Source: Betaproteobacteria bacterium Ga0077526 (GTDB taxonomy: Bacteria; Pseudomonadota; Gammaproteobacteria; Burkholderiales; Ga0077523). Taken from it: a DNA stretch of 64,000 nucleotides. A program made the translations under genes and the position numbers. The notes under the pieces are model-generated. The model was not told where the DNA came from. It made no database searches and was given only the letters and a program-made list of their open reading frames with translations. Positions 35,533-43,951 of the stretch are shown here, piece after piece. Position 1 is the first letter of the stretch, and every line of letters begins with the position of its first letter. The DNA lies in the NCBI GenBank assembly GCA_001464765.1, contig LNDV01000034.1:1277469-1341468 (forward strand), in the 5' to 3' direction.

Positions 35533-36471
35533 ATGTCCTCCGTCCTGCATCACATCGGGCTCGCTGCGCCCCATTTCGTGCTCGTCCTGATCGGCTATGC
35601 ACTGTCGTGGTCCGGGCGCTGGCCCAAGGCGGTCAGCGATGCGCTGGCCACCTTCGTGTTCGCCCTTGCCGTGCCGGCCCTGCTGTTCCGGCTCATGAGC
35701 GATCCTTCCCGTCTGCCGCCGTTCGACGCGCGACTCCTCATCGCTTTCTTCAGCGGCTGCTTCATCACGTTCGTGGCCGGGCGGATCATGGGGCGCTGGG
35801 TGTTCCGCCTGAACGGTGTGGAGCAGACCGTTCTCGGCCTGGGCGGGGTGTTCTCCAACAACGTGCTGCTGGGCATTCCGCTTGCCAAGGCTACGCTGGG
35901 CGAGGCGGGGGTGGGGCCCGTCGCCCTGGTGATCGTGTTCAATTCGCTCACGCTCTGGTCGCTGGCGACCGTGTCTGTCGAATGGGCGCGTCACGGTGAG
36001 TTGTCCGCCAGGGGATTCCTGCGAACCGCGAAGAGCGTCCTCACCACTCCCGTGGTCGCGGGCATCCTGAGCGGCGCCGCGCTGGGGCAGTCGGGACTCA
36101 CGCTGCCTTACATGATCGACGAGCCGCTTCGGCTGATCGGGCAGTCGGCGGCGCCGCTGGCGCTCGTGGTGGTCGGCATGGGGCTGTTCGAGTACGGGAT
36201 CAAGGCGGGCTGGCAGATCGGCGCAGGTATCACGACGCTGAAGCTCGTGTTCCAGCCGCTGGTGGTGTGGGCGATGGCGCGCGCGCTTGGGCTGCCGCCG
36301 CTCGAGACTCAGGCTGTCGTGCTGCTGGGCTCGCTTGCCGTTGGCGTGAACGTGTATCTGATGTCACGGCAGTTCGACGCGCTGCAGGGACCGGTGGCCT
36401 CCAGCATGGTGATGTCGACGGCGATATCGGCCATCACCACGCCGCTCGCGGTGGCCCTGGCAGGGGCCTGA
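35533..36471 (+). CDS. AEC-family (auxin efflux carrier) permease
   Basis: 312 aa with about ten hydrophobic helices in two five-helix halves. The conserved AEC features are NNVLLGIPLAKATLGEAG in the first half and the PLALVVVGMGLFEYG stretch in the second. It is an inner-membrane transporter, probably of small organic acids; malate and malonate carriers belong to this family. Divergent from the exported hypothetical protein across a 269-bp gap (35264-35532), in which I see no clear element. The neighbouring sugar-acid enzymes fit an organic-acid substrate, but the ligand is unknown. Confidence 0.88.
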   Translation: MSSVLHHIGLAAPHFVLVLIGYALSWSGRWPKAVSDALATFVFALAVPALLFRLMSDPSRLPPFDARLLIAFFSGCFITFVAGRIMGRWVFRLNGVEQTVLGLGGVFSNNVLLGIPLAKATLGEAGVGPVALVIVFNSLTLWSLATVSVEWARHGELSARGFLRTAKSVLTTPVVAGILSGAALGQSGLTLPYMIDEPLRLIGQSAAPLALVVVGMGLFEYGIKAGWQIGAGITTLKLVFQPLVVWAMARALGLPPLETQAVVLLGSLAVGVNVYLMSRQFDALQGPVASSMVMSTAISAITTPLAVALAGA

Positions 36472-36491
36472 CGCGAGCGGCGTCGGGCGCG

Positions 36492-37853
36492 TTACGCGGC
36501 GGCCCGCCGGGCCTCGTTCGAGAAGGTGCTTTCCATTTCGCGGCGCAGCTTCACGGCGAGGCTCGATTCGTCGACGGCCACGTCGGACCAGCGCACGGGC
36601 TGTCCGGCCGCCACTGGCTTCACGAGCCGGACCTCGTGGGCGAGGCCCAGGGAGAGGGCGCCGATTGCGAGCGAATCCTCCGCGCGCATCAGCTTGCCCA
36701 TCACCGTGTAGCCGCCTTCGCCGTCCAGCACTTCTCCGGCGGCGAGGTTGCGCTTGGCAGTGGCCACGACGTCCGCCCGGAACCCGGTGGGCGAGCCTGT
36801 CGATTCTCCGCGCAGACCCACCGACGCCACCGAGATGCCCACCTCCAGACCTATGAGGTGCCAGCGCTTGTAGAGGCAGGCGTACCGACCGGAAGGATCT
36901 GTCCGCACACCGTACTCCGTGAAGCAGCGGCGGATGTATTCCGTGTCACCCTCGAACACGACGAACACGCCGAAGCGGATGTCGTACGGAATGGGCCGGC
37001 CGTCGGCCTCCAGCGAGGAGATCACTTCCACCTGGCCCTTGTGATGGAGATGGCCGCCTTCGGCGCGCGGACGCATGACGAAGGGAATGTCGTCGACACT
37101 CGCGGGCGGAAACAGCAGACCCTCCGGCGCCGGCGTGAGGCCGGTGGCATTGCACACTGCCGTGCTCTCGATGGCAGGCTTGGAGCCGTCGAGGAACGAG
37201 TTGAACATCTTCGGGTTGAGACCGCCGACTTTCGCCTGCTCCGGCGAGAGACCGTAGTAGCCCCACACGGTCTCCGGCGTGGACTGCGCGAAGTGCGGGA
37301 GCCACTTGTGTCCGCGGCCTGCGGCCACCACGCTGAAGCCCGATGCCCTGGCCCAGTCGACGAGATCGCAGATGAGCGCAGGCTGATCGCCGTAGGCGAG
37401 GCTGTAGACCACCCCGGCCTCCTGCGCCTTGCGGGCGAGGATGGGACCGCACATGGCGTCGGCCTCGACCGTGACCATCACGACGTGCTTGCCGTGACGG
37501 AACGCTTCCAGCGCGTGCTCGACGGCGGCGATGGGATTGCCGGTGGCCTCGACGATGATCTCGATGCGCGGGTCCGCGACCAGCTTGCGCCAGTCATCGC
37601 CCACGTGCGTGAGTCGCGAGCCGAAGGCGGCATCCAGCGACGGAGCGGAGTAGTGGCCTGCCTGCCAGCCCACGCGGTCCAGATTGACGCGGGCATTGGC
37701 CGGCGAGAGATCCGCGATGCCCGCGAGATGCAGTCCCGGTGTCTTCGGGACCTGCGCGAGGTACATCGCGCCGAACTTGCCGGCGCCGATGAGGCCGACG
37801 CGCAGCGGCTTTCCGGCCGCTTCCCGCTGCTGGAGCTTGGCGTAGAGATTCAT
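36492..37853 (-). CDS. NAD(P)-dependent oxidoreductase with C-terminal SAF domain
   Basis: 453 aa. Rossmann fold with GLIGAGKFGAMYL (about residues 20-32), then a homoserine-dehydrogenase-like region (IIVEATGNPIAAVEHA, VMVTVEADAMCGP). The C-terminal 100 residues are an SAF-type domain (ATAKRNLAAGEVLDGEGGY), as found in sialic acid synthases and UxaA dehydratases. This architecture is common in branched or uncommon sugar-acid catabolism and is sometimes mislabelled as FlgA. The UxaA-type dehydratase at 39085 also carries an SAF domain, so both may serve one pathway. Substrate unknown. Confidence 0.82.
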   Translation of the reverse strand: MNLYAKLQQREAAGKPLRVGLIGAGKFGAMYLAQVPKTPGLHLAGIADLSPANARVNLDRVGWQAGHYSAPSLDAAFGSRLTHVGDDWRKLVADPRIEIIVEATGNPIAAVEHALEAFRHGKHVVMVTVEADAMCGPILARKAQEAGVVYSLAYGDQPALICDLVDWARASGFSVVAAGRGHKWLPHFAQSTPETVWGYYGLSPEQAKVGGLNPKMFNSFLDGSKPAIESTAVCNATGLTPAPEGLLFPPASVDDIPFVMRPRAEGGHLHHKGQVEVISSLEADGRPIPYDIRFGVFVVFEGDTEYIRRCFTEYGVRTDPSGRYACLYKRWHLIGLEVGISVASVGLRGESTGSPTGFRADVVATAKRNLAAGEVLDGEGGYTVMGKLMRAEDSLAIGALSLGLAHEVRLVKPVAAGQPVRWSDVAVDESSLAVKLRREMESTFSNEARRAAA

Positions 37854-37961
37854 GGTGAGGGCTCCTCTTCAGATGTCGAAAGACTCGAGCTCGTGCTCTT
37901 GGATGGGGTGGAAGGAGTCGGAACCCGGCAGCGTAGCGCAACCGGACCGGGCAACGGGCGA

Positions 37962-38810
37962 TCAGACCTGCCGGCCGTCGATCGAGAAATCCGCGGAAGC
38001 ATCCTGCGCCAGCAGGCGCTTCAGCGCCGGCAGCGCCTTGCGCATGGCGGCGTCGAGGGTCCAGGGCGGATTGAACACGAACACACCGCTGCCGTGGAGC
38101 CCGAACCCGTCGTCGGCCGGCTTGCTCACCGAGAGGGAGGCATGGAGCCAGCTGCCTTCGCCAGCAAGACGCCGCAGCTGTTCCGGCAGACGCTCGGACT
38201 CCCGACGCTGGACCTGCGGATACCACACCAGATAGACGCCGGTGGCGAAGCGCTCCAGCGCGTTCGTCATCGCCCGGGTTACCGAGCGGTAATCGTTCTT
38301 GTCCTCGTACGAAGGATCGATGAGCGTGAGCGCGCGGCGCGGTGGCGGCGGCAGCACGGCGTTGAGCGCCGTGAAGCCATCCGTTGCCTGAACCATCACC
38401 TGCCGGCCGGCATCCGCGGAGAAGACGTCCAGCACCTTGGTCTCGCTCGGGTGCAGTTCGAACAGGCGCAGGCGATCCTCGCGGCGGACCATCTGCAGGG
38501 CGATCTGCGGCGAGCCCGGATACTGGCGCAGCGCACCCTCCGGATTGAATCGGCGGACTTCGTTCACGTAGGCGGCGACCGCGTCGGGGAGGTCCTTCGC
38601 GTCCCAGAGTTTGGCGATGCCGCCACGAAACTCCTGGCTCTTCGCGGCGTAGCCGGAGTCCAGCGCATAGGAGCCGCCACCCGCGTGAGTGTCGATGAAC
38701 CAGAAGGGCTTGTCCTTCTGCCGGAGGTAGTCCAGGAGGTGGACGAGCACGACGTGCTTGAGAACGTCGGCGTGGTTTCCGGCGTGGAATCCGTGGCGGT
38801 AGCTGAACAT
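37962..38810 (-). CDS. rlmJ: RlmJ, 23S rRNA A2030 N6-methyltransferase
   Basis: 282 aa from the ATG at 38810 (MFSYRHGFHAGNHADVLKH, the typical RlmJ opening; the upstream frame is non-homologous). SAM site region FIDTHAGGGSYAL; the catalytic motif is DPSYE (DPPY in E. coli RlmJ), close to residue 165. It methylates N6 of A2030 in 23S rRNA. The DPSY form should still fit the (D/N)PP(Y/F) class. It is single-copy housekeeping and sits between unrelated sugar-acid genes. Confidence 0.92.
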   Translation of the reverse strand: MFSYRHGFHAGNHADVLKHVVLVHLLDYLRQKDKPFWFIDTHAGGGSYALDSGYAAKSQEFRGGIAKLWDAKDLPDAVAAYVNEVRRFNPEGALRQYPGSPQIALQMVRREDRLRLFELHPSETKVLDVFSADAGRQVMVQATDGFTALNAVLPPPPRRALTLIDPSYEDKNDYRSVTRAMTNALERFATGVYLVWYPQVQRRESERLPEQLRRLAGEGSWLHASLSVSKPADDGFGLHGSGVFVFNPPWTLDAAMRKALPALKRLLAQDASADFSIDGRQV

Positions 38811-39084
38811 CGGGGGGAGTCCTTGGATGAGGCTGGCGCGACCCGGGGGTGGCCGGCGGCCGGTCCGTGACCCCCGATTATCGGCGATGTTCGGGGGAGG
38901 GCCGGAATCGGGGCCCCCGGTGGCGCGCATTGCCCGCCTCCTTCGACCGATTCCCATGCGGCGCCCCACCCGGCCGTCGCGCAGAAACCGGGGCGTATAC
39001 TCAGTCGGATGCTTCGACAGAGGGCCGTGAGCGAGTAGGCTCGCGGCACTGCCTACTTCTCGCTGACCACATTTCTCCGCCGCC

Positions 39085-40632
39085 ATGATCGAAATCCACG
39101 ACAAGCCCGCCACCGGCGCCACCATCCGCCTGCACGCGTCCGACAACGTGGTCGTGGCGCGAACCGATCTCACCCTCGGTGCGAAGCTGGAACCCGAGGG
39201 ACTCACCTGTCGCAGTCAGGTGCAGGCGGGACACAAGATCGCCGCGAGGGCGATCCGCCAAGGCGAGCCCATCATGAAGTACAACGTGGTGATCGGCTTT
39301 GCCTCCACCGACATATCGCCAGGGACGTGGGTGCACGCCCACAACATGGAGTTCCGCGAATTCGATCGGGATTACGCGTACGCGCAGGACTACCGGCCGG
39401 TCGAACTGCTGCCAGAGAGCGAGCGCGCGTCGTTCATGGGCATCGTCCGCGCGAACGGCCAGGTGGGCACGCGCAACTTCATCGGCCTCGTCTCCACGGT
39501 CAACTGCTCGGCGACGGTGGTACACAAGATCGCGGAGTACTTCACCCCCGAGCGGCTGGCGGATTACCCCAACGTGGACGGCGTCGTTGCCTTCGCGCAC
39601 GGCACGGGCTGCGGCATGGAGCAGACAGGCGAGCCCATGGACCTGCTTCGGCGAACGCTCGGCGGCTATGCGCGGCACGGGAACATCGCCGGTTCGCTGG
39701 TGGTGGGACTCGGCTGCGAGCGCAATCAGGTGAGCGGCTTCCTGAAGGAGCAGGCGCTCGAGGAGAACTCGCGATTGCGCGCCTTCGTGATGCAGGAGTC
39801 GGGCGGGACGCGCAAGACCATCGAAGCCGGTATCGCCGCGGTGAAGGAGATGCTGCCGGAAGCCAACCGCGTCACGCGGATCCGGGTACCGGCAAGCCAC
39901 ATCAGCGTCGGTTTGCAGTGCGGAGGATCGGACGGCTTCTCTTCGATCACTGCCAACCCTGCGCTGGGTGCTGCGATGGATCTGCTGGTGCGTCATGGCG
40001 GCACGGCGATCCTGTCCGAGACGCCGGAGATCTACGGTGTCGAGCACACCCTCACGCGGCGTGCGCGCAGTCGCGAAGTCGGCGAGAAGCTGATCGAGCG
40101 CATCCGCTGGTGGAAGGACGAGTACACCGTCGGTCGCGATACGCAGATCAACGGCAAGGTGAGCCCCGGCAACCAGTCGGGCGGACTGGCGAACATCCTG
40201 GAGAAGTCGCTGGGCTCATCCATGAAGGGCGGTACCGGGCCTCTCATGGAGGTGTATCGCTACGCGGAGCCGGTCACGCAGAAGGGTCTGGTGTTCATGG
40301 ACACGCCGGGGTTCGACCCCTGTTCCGCGACCGGGCAGATCGCCGGTGGCGCGAACGTGATTCTCTTCACGACCGGGCGCGGTTCCATGTTCGGCGCGAA
40401 GCCGGTGCCGTCGATCAAGCTCGCGACCAACACGCCCATGTATCGCAAACTCGAGGAGGACATGGACATCAACTGCGGGAAGGTGCTGGACGGCGCCATC
40501 ACCATCCAGGCCATGGGACGCGAGATCTTCGAACACATCCTGCGCGTCTGCTCCGGCGAGCAGAGCAAGAGCGAATTGCTCGGGCTGGGCGACCACGAGT
40601 TCGTGCCGTGGAACATCGGCGTGGTGGGGTGA
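39085..40632 (+). CDS. UxaA-family sugar-acid dehydratase (altronate/galactarate type)
   Basis: 515 aa, complete with both domains: N-terminal SAF domain (about residues 10-85, DNVVVARTDLTLG) and a C-terminal D-galactarate dehydratase/altronate hydrolase domain with GTRNFIGLVSTVNCSATVV, AHGTGCGME, LQCGGSDGFSSITANPA and ILSETPEIYGVE. The conserved Cys and Glu residues for the metal site are present. It would dehydrate a six-carbon aldonic or aldaric acid. Divergent from rlmJ over 274 bp (38811-39084), where no clear promoter element is seen. The substrate cannot be set from sequence. Confidence 0.88.
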   Translation: MIEIHDKPATGATIRLHASDNVVVARTDLTLGAKLEPEGLTCRSQVQAGHKIAARAIRQGEPIMKYNVVIGFASTDISPGTWVHAHNMEFREFDRDYAYAQDYRPVELLPESERASFMGIVRANGQVGTRNFIGLVSTVNCSATVVHKIAEYFTPERLADYPNVDGVVAFAHGTGCGMEQTGEPMDLLRRTLGGYARHGNIAGSLVVGLGCERNQVSGFLKEQALEENSRLRAFVMQESGGTRKTIEAGIAAVKEMLPEANRVTRIRVPASHISVGLQCGGSDGFSSITANPALGAAMDLLVRHGGTAILSETPEIYGVEHTLTRRARSREVGEKLIERIRWWKDEYTVGRDTQINGKVSPGNQSGGLANILEKSLGSSMKGGTGPLMEVYRYAEPVTQKGLVFMDTPGFDPCSATGQIAGGANVILFTTGRGSMFGAKPVPSIKLATNTPMYRKLEEDMDINCGKVLDGAITIQAMGREIFEHILRVCSGEQSKSELLGLGDHEFVPWNIGVVG

Positions 40633-40636
40633 GGAC

Positions 40637-40679
40637 GTGAAGATGTGAAGGCGTGAAGGCGTGAAGGCGTGAAGGCGTG
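40637..40679. repeat. Octamer tandem repeat, (GTGAAGGC)n
   Basis: Five 8-bp units in a row: one variant (GTGAAGAT) then four exact GTGAAGGC copies, and the start of a sixth. It begins 4 bp after the dehydratase stop. Short tandem octamers like this can vary by slippage; here it is non-coding, so any effect would be on transcript ends. Confidence 0.85.
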
Positions 40680-40754
40680 TAGCCCGGACTCTGTCCGGGC
40701 AATGTGGACGGCGCTTCGTAGGTCGCGCCGCTCCCTGGGCGGAGCCCGGGCTAC
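40679..40754. repeat. REP-like palindromic element in a convergent gap
   Basis: GTAGCCCGG (40679-40687) and its inverse CCGGGCTAC (40746-40754) enclose a 58-bp core. Inside, GCCCGGAC/GTCCGGGC (40682-40689 and 40693-40700) form a perfect 8-bp hairpin. GTAGCCCGG...CCGGGCTAC borders are typical of dispersed repetitive extragenic palindromes in proteobacteria. It may act as the terminator between the dehydratase and the convergent MFS gene. Confidence 0.55.
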
Positions 40755-40769
40755 GAGTGAGTGCCGGGC

Positions 40770-42089
40770 TCAGCGAGAAGGGGCGAGCTGCGGCGCCGTC
40801 GGCAAACCAAGACTGCGTCGCAGGAGCCAGATGGCGATCGCCGTGGTGAGCAGGTTCCACAGGATGCCGTTCACGAACGCGGCCTGATAGGAGCCCGTCA
40901 GGTCGAAGATGGCGCCGGACATCCAGCCGCCGAGCGCCATGCCGAACAGGGTGGAGGTGATGATCATGCCGACCCGCATGCCCGCCTCCTTCGGCGCGAA
41001 GAACTCCCGCACGATGATCGCGTACGACGGCACGATGCCGCCCTGGAACAGGCCGAACAGCCCGGCGATCAGGTAGAGCGACACGAGGCCATCGAACGGA
41101 AGGAACAGCACCAGCGCGAACGCCTGGAGTCCCGCGCCAAGCAGCAATGTGCGCACTCCCCCGATCTTGTCCGATATCCAGCCGAACGTGAGGCGGCTCA
41201 CGATGCCGCATGCGAGCATGACCGAGAGCATCTGCGCGCCCCGCGCCGGTCCGTAGCCGAGGTCTGCGCAGTAAGCCACCATGTGGACCTGCGGCATCGA
41301 CATCGCCACACAGCAGGCGAAGCCCGCCACCACGAGCAGAGTCTGCAGTGCGGCGGGCGAGATACCGAGCGGCCGGTCCCGGTCGACGGCCTGAGCGGTC
41401 GGCGTGGCGCTGCCGTGAGTCGGCGAGCGGCGGCGCAGCGCGAACGCCAGCGGGATCATCGTGCAGAGGCAGAAGATGCCCACGCCCAGGAAGGTGGCGC
41501 GCCAGCCATCGGTCTGGATGAAGTGCTGCACGATGGGTGGCCACAGCGCGCCGGACAGATAGTTGCCGCTGGCGGCGATGCCGACGGCCGAGCCGCGACG
41601 TTTCTCGAACCAGTGGGAGATGTCTGCGAGCAGCGGCGCGAACGTGGCCGAGGTGCCGACGCCGATGACGAGTCCCTGCGTCAGGGTGTACCACCAGAGC
41701 GAGGGCGCCATCGATGCCATGACGAATCCGACGCAGAGAAGCACCGCGCCGAGGATCACTGCGGGCATGACGCCGACGCGGTCCGTCAGCTTGCCCATGA
41801 GGATGCCGCCCACACCGAAGCCCAGCATCGTGAGCGTGTAGGGCAGGGACGCGTCGGAGCGCACGACGCCGAACTCCGCCTGCACGGCGGGCAGCGCGAC
41901 CACGACCGCCCACGACCCCACGCCGCCGATGCCGGAAAGGCACACGGCGGCGGCGAGCCGCCACCAGGCGAGGCGGGAGTCGATCAGGTCACGGGACGCG
42001 GCGGAAGCAGGCACGGCGGGTCGGGGTGGCGAAGCGGAAGACGGACCATACACCATCCGACCCGGAAGCCTCTCCGGAACGACGCTCAT
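40770..42089 (-). CDS. MFS transporter, oxalate/formate antiporter-like
   Basis: About 439 aa with twelve membrane helices in two halves and a central cytoplasmic loop (FALRRRSPTHGSATP). The MFS signature between helices 2 and 3 is GKLTDRVGVMPAV, and its repeat is GWISDKIGGVRTL. The subfamily resembles monocarboxylate/oxalate-formate carriers. The ATG at 42089 is used; the ATG at 42056 (MVYGPSSAS) is an alternative, and neither has a clear ribosome site. Convergent with the UxaA-type dehydratase, so a role in carboxylate or sugar-acid uptake is plausible. Confidence 0.85.
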   Translation of the reverse strand: MSVVPERLPGRMVYGPSSASPPRPAVPASAASRDLIDSRLAWWRLAAAVCLSGIGGVGSWAVVVALPAVQAEFGVVRSDASLPYTLTMLGFGVGGILMGKLTDRVGVMPAVILGAVLLCVGFVMASMAPSLWWYTLTQGLVIGVGTSATFAPLLADISHWFEKRRGSAVGIAASGNYLSGALWPPIVQHFIQTDGWRATFLGVGIFCLCTMIPLAFALRRRSPTHGSATPTAQAVDRDRPLGISPAALQTLLVVAGFACCVAMSMPQVHMVAYCADLGYGPARGAQMLSVMLACGIVSRLTFGWISDKIGGVRTLLLGAGLQAFALVLFLPFDGLVSLYLIAGLFGLFQGGIVPSYAIIVREFFAPKEAGMRVGMIITSTLFGMALGGWMSGAIFDLTGSYQAAFVNGILWNLLTTAIAIWLLRRSLGLPTAPQLAPSR

Positions 42090-42203
42090 CCTGGCGCGAG
42101 CGCGAGGGGCCTCCACGAATCGGCTCTCGCGAACCCGACGCCGCTGCCCTGACCGGGTATGATCCTTCGTCGGCCACTTGCCGCGATTCCCCACCCGCAC
42201 GTC

Positions 42204-43178
42204 ATGTCCGAAGACAAGGAATGGGCTTTCCCGAAGGACCTGCAGCCGCGACAGAGCGAGCTCGCCTTCGACCTCGAGAACGCCCTGAACGCCGTCGTGA
42301 ACGTGCGCTCCGAGATTCCCGACGACGCGTTCACCGCCTCCATTCTGGGGACCGAGCGCGCCGGCAACGGCGTAGTGATCCGCGAGGACGGCCTGACGCT
42401 CACCATCGGCTACCTCATCACCGAGGCGGAGACCCTCTGGCTCGCCACCAACGACGGCCGGGTGGTCGTCGGTCATCCGCTGGCGTTCGACTTCACGACC
42501 GGCTTCGGCCTGGTCCAGCCCCTCGGCAAGCTCGATCTTCCCGTGATGCCCCGCGGATCCTCCGCCCGCCTCGCCACCGGCGACGACGTGCTCGTCATCG
42601 GCCAGGGCGGCCGTGAGCACACCCTCAAGACCAAGCTGATCGACAAACGCGAATTCGCCGGCTACTGGGAGTATGTCCTCGACGAGGCGCTGTTCGTGTC
42701 TCCGCCGCATCCGCAGTGGGGCGGCGCCGCCCTCGTCGATCAGGAAGGCCAGCTGGTCGGCATCGGCTCGCTGCTCCTCGAGGAGACCGTGGACCGTCGC
42801 AAGGTCCAGGGCAACATGTTCGTCCCCATCGATCTGCTGGACAACGTGCTGGACGACCTGCTGCGTTACGGCCGGGTGTCGCGCCCGCCGCGGCCCTGGC
42901 TCGGCATGTACGCGACCGAGGCGGAAGGTCAGCTGATCGTCGCCGGGCTGGCCAGGGGCGGGCCCGCGGAGTTTGCCGGGCTGCGCGTCGGGGATCTCGT
43001 GCTCGAGATCGCCGGCGAGCGCGTGAGCACCCTGGCCGGGCTTTTCCGCAAAGTCTGGAGCCTGGGCGCTGCGGGCGTGGAAGTGCCGATGGCCCTTGCG
43101 CGGGACGGCGCGCTCGTGCGGATGCAGCTGCGGTCGGGGGATCGCAACGATTTCCTGAAGAAGCCCAGGCTGCACTGA
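42204..43178 (+). CDS. HtrA/DegS-like pseudoprotease with PDZ domain
   Basis: 324 aa from the ATG at 42204; an in-frame ATG at 42159 is also possible, and both lack a clear RBS. Residues about 15-215 follow the trypsin-like S1C fold (GNGVVIREDGLTLTIGYLI, GDDVLVIGQGG, GGAALVDQEGQLVGI); a PDZ domain follows (about 230-310; FAGLRVGDLVLEIAGERVSTL). By eye against DegS, all three catalytic positions are changed: His to Tyr (TIGYLI), Asp to Gly (FTTGFGLVQ) and Ser to Trp (PQWGGAALV). There is no signal peptide. It is therefore probably a cytoplasmic, non-proteolytic binding protein. The ChaC-like gene follows after 9 bp. Confidence 0.8.
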   Translation: MSEDKEWAFPKDLQPRQSELAFDLENALNAVVNVRSEIPDDAFTASILGTERAGNGVVIREDGLTLTIGYLITEAETLWLATNDGRVVVGHPLAFDFTTGFGLVQPLGKLDLPVMPRGSSARLATGDDVLVIGQGGREHTLKTKLIDKREFAGYWEYVLDEALFVSPPHPQWGGAALVDQEGQLVGIGSLLLEETVDRRKVQGNMFVPIDLLDNVLDDLLRYGRVSRPPRPWLGMYATEAEGQLIVAGLARGGPAEFAGLRVGDLVLEIAGERVSTLAGLFRKVWSLGAAGVEVPMALARDGALVRMQLRSGDRNDFLKKPRLH

Positions 43179-43187
43179 GGCCGGGCG

Positions 43188-43865
43188 GTGACGCGCATCG
43201 ATCGGGAGGCGCTCAAGCGCGACCAGGTGCGCGAGTCGGTCCGGGCGGCCGGCTATGGCCATCTCCTGGTCGACGACGCCACACTCGAGGCGTCCCTCGA
43301 TCGAATCCTGGCGACCCGGGTCCCCGGCGTCCCCGTGTGGATCTTCGCCTACGGGTCCCTCGTATGGAGCCCGACCTTCCACAGCGTCGAGCGCGTTCTC
43401 GCCGAAGTCCACGGCTACCACCGCGGCTTCTATCTCTGGTCGTTCATCAACCGGGGTTCCCCGGACCGTCCCGGCCTCGTGCTGGCGCTGGATCGCGGCG
43501 GATCCTGTTCGGGTGTCGCCTACCGGCTCGCGGAGGAAGGCCTGCGGGACGAGATGATGCTGCTGTGGCGTCGCGAAATGATCATGACGACCTACCAGGC
43601 GAAATGGGTCACGGTGCGCACGCCGGTCGGCACATTCCAGGCGGTGGCCTTCGTGGTGGATCGGACCAAGCCAACTTACGCAGGGCGCCTCGATGACGAC
43701 ACCATTGTGGACACTGCCCTGGCCGCCCGGGGGCACTACGGGCCGTGCGAGGACTACCTCTGCCAGACGGCAACGAGTCTCGCGCGCGAAGGCATCGCCG
43801 ACCGTCACCTGGAGCGCCTCATGCGCCTGCTGGAGAGGCGGCGCGCGGAGAGCGGGAGCAAGTAG
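43188..43865 (+). CDS. ChaC-like gamma-glutamylcyclotransferase
   Basis: 225 aa, GTG start. The gamma-glutamylcyclotransferase signature FAYGSLVWSP is near residue 53; the probable catalytic acid lies in the RLAEEGLRDEMMLLWRREM region. Family enzymes cleave glutathione to 5-oxoproline and Cys-Gly in the cytosol. The first 48 residues are helical and longer than in the shortest ChaC proteins. It lies 9 bp after the pseudoprotease gene and is probably co-transcribed with it, giving a possible stress or thiol link. Confidence 0.87.
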   Translation: MTRIDREALKRDQVRESVRAAGYGHLLVDDATLEASLDRILATRVPGVPVWIFAYGSLVWSPTFHSVERVLAEVHGYHRGFYLWSFINRGSPDRPGLVLALDRGGSCSGVAYRLAEEGLRDEMMLLWRREMIMTTYQAKWVTVRTPVGTFQAVAFVVDRTKPTYAGRLDDDTIVDTALAARGHYGPCEDYLCQTATSLAREGIADRHLERLMRLLERRRAESGSK

Positions 43866-43951
43866 CCGGCGGGCGGGCCGTGGTGCTGCCCGGGACCGCC
43901 ACCCGCTCCCGGGATTAGACTTGCGGGATTCGATCGACGGAGGAGACGACG

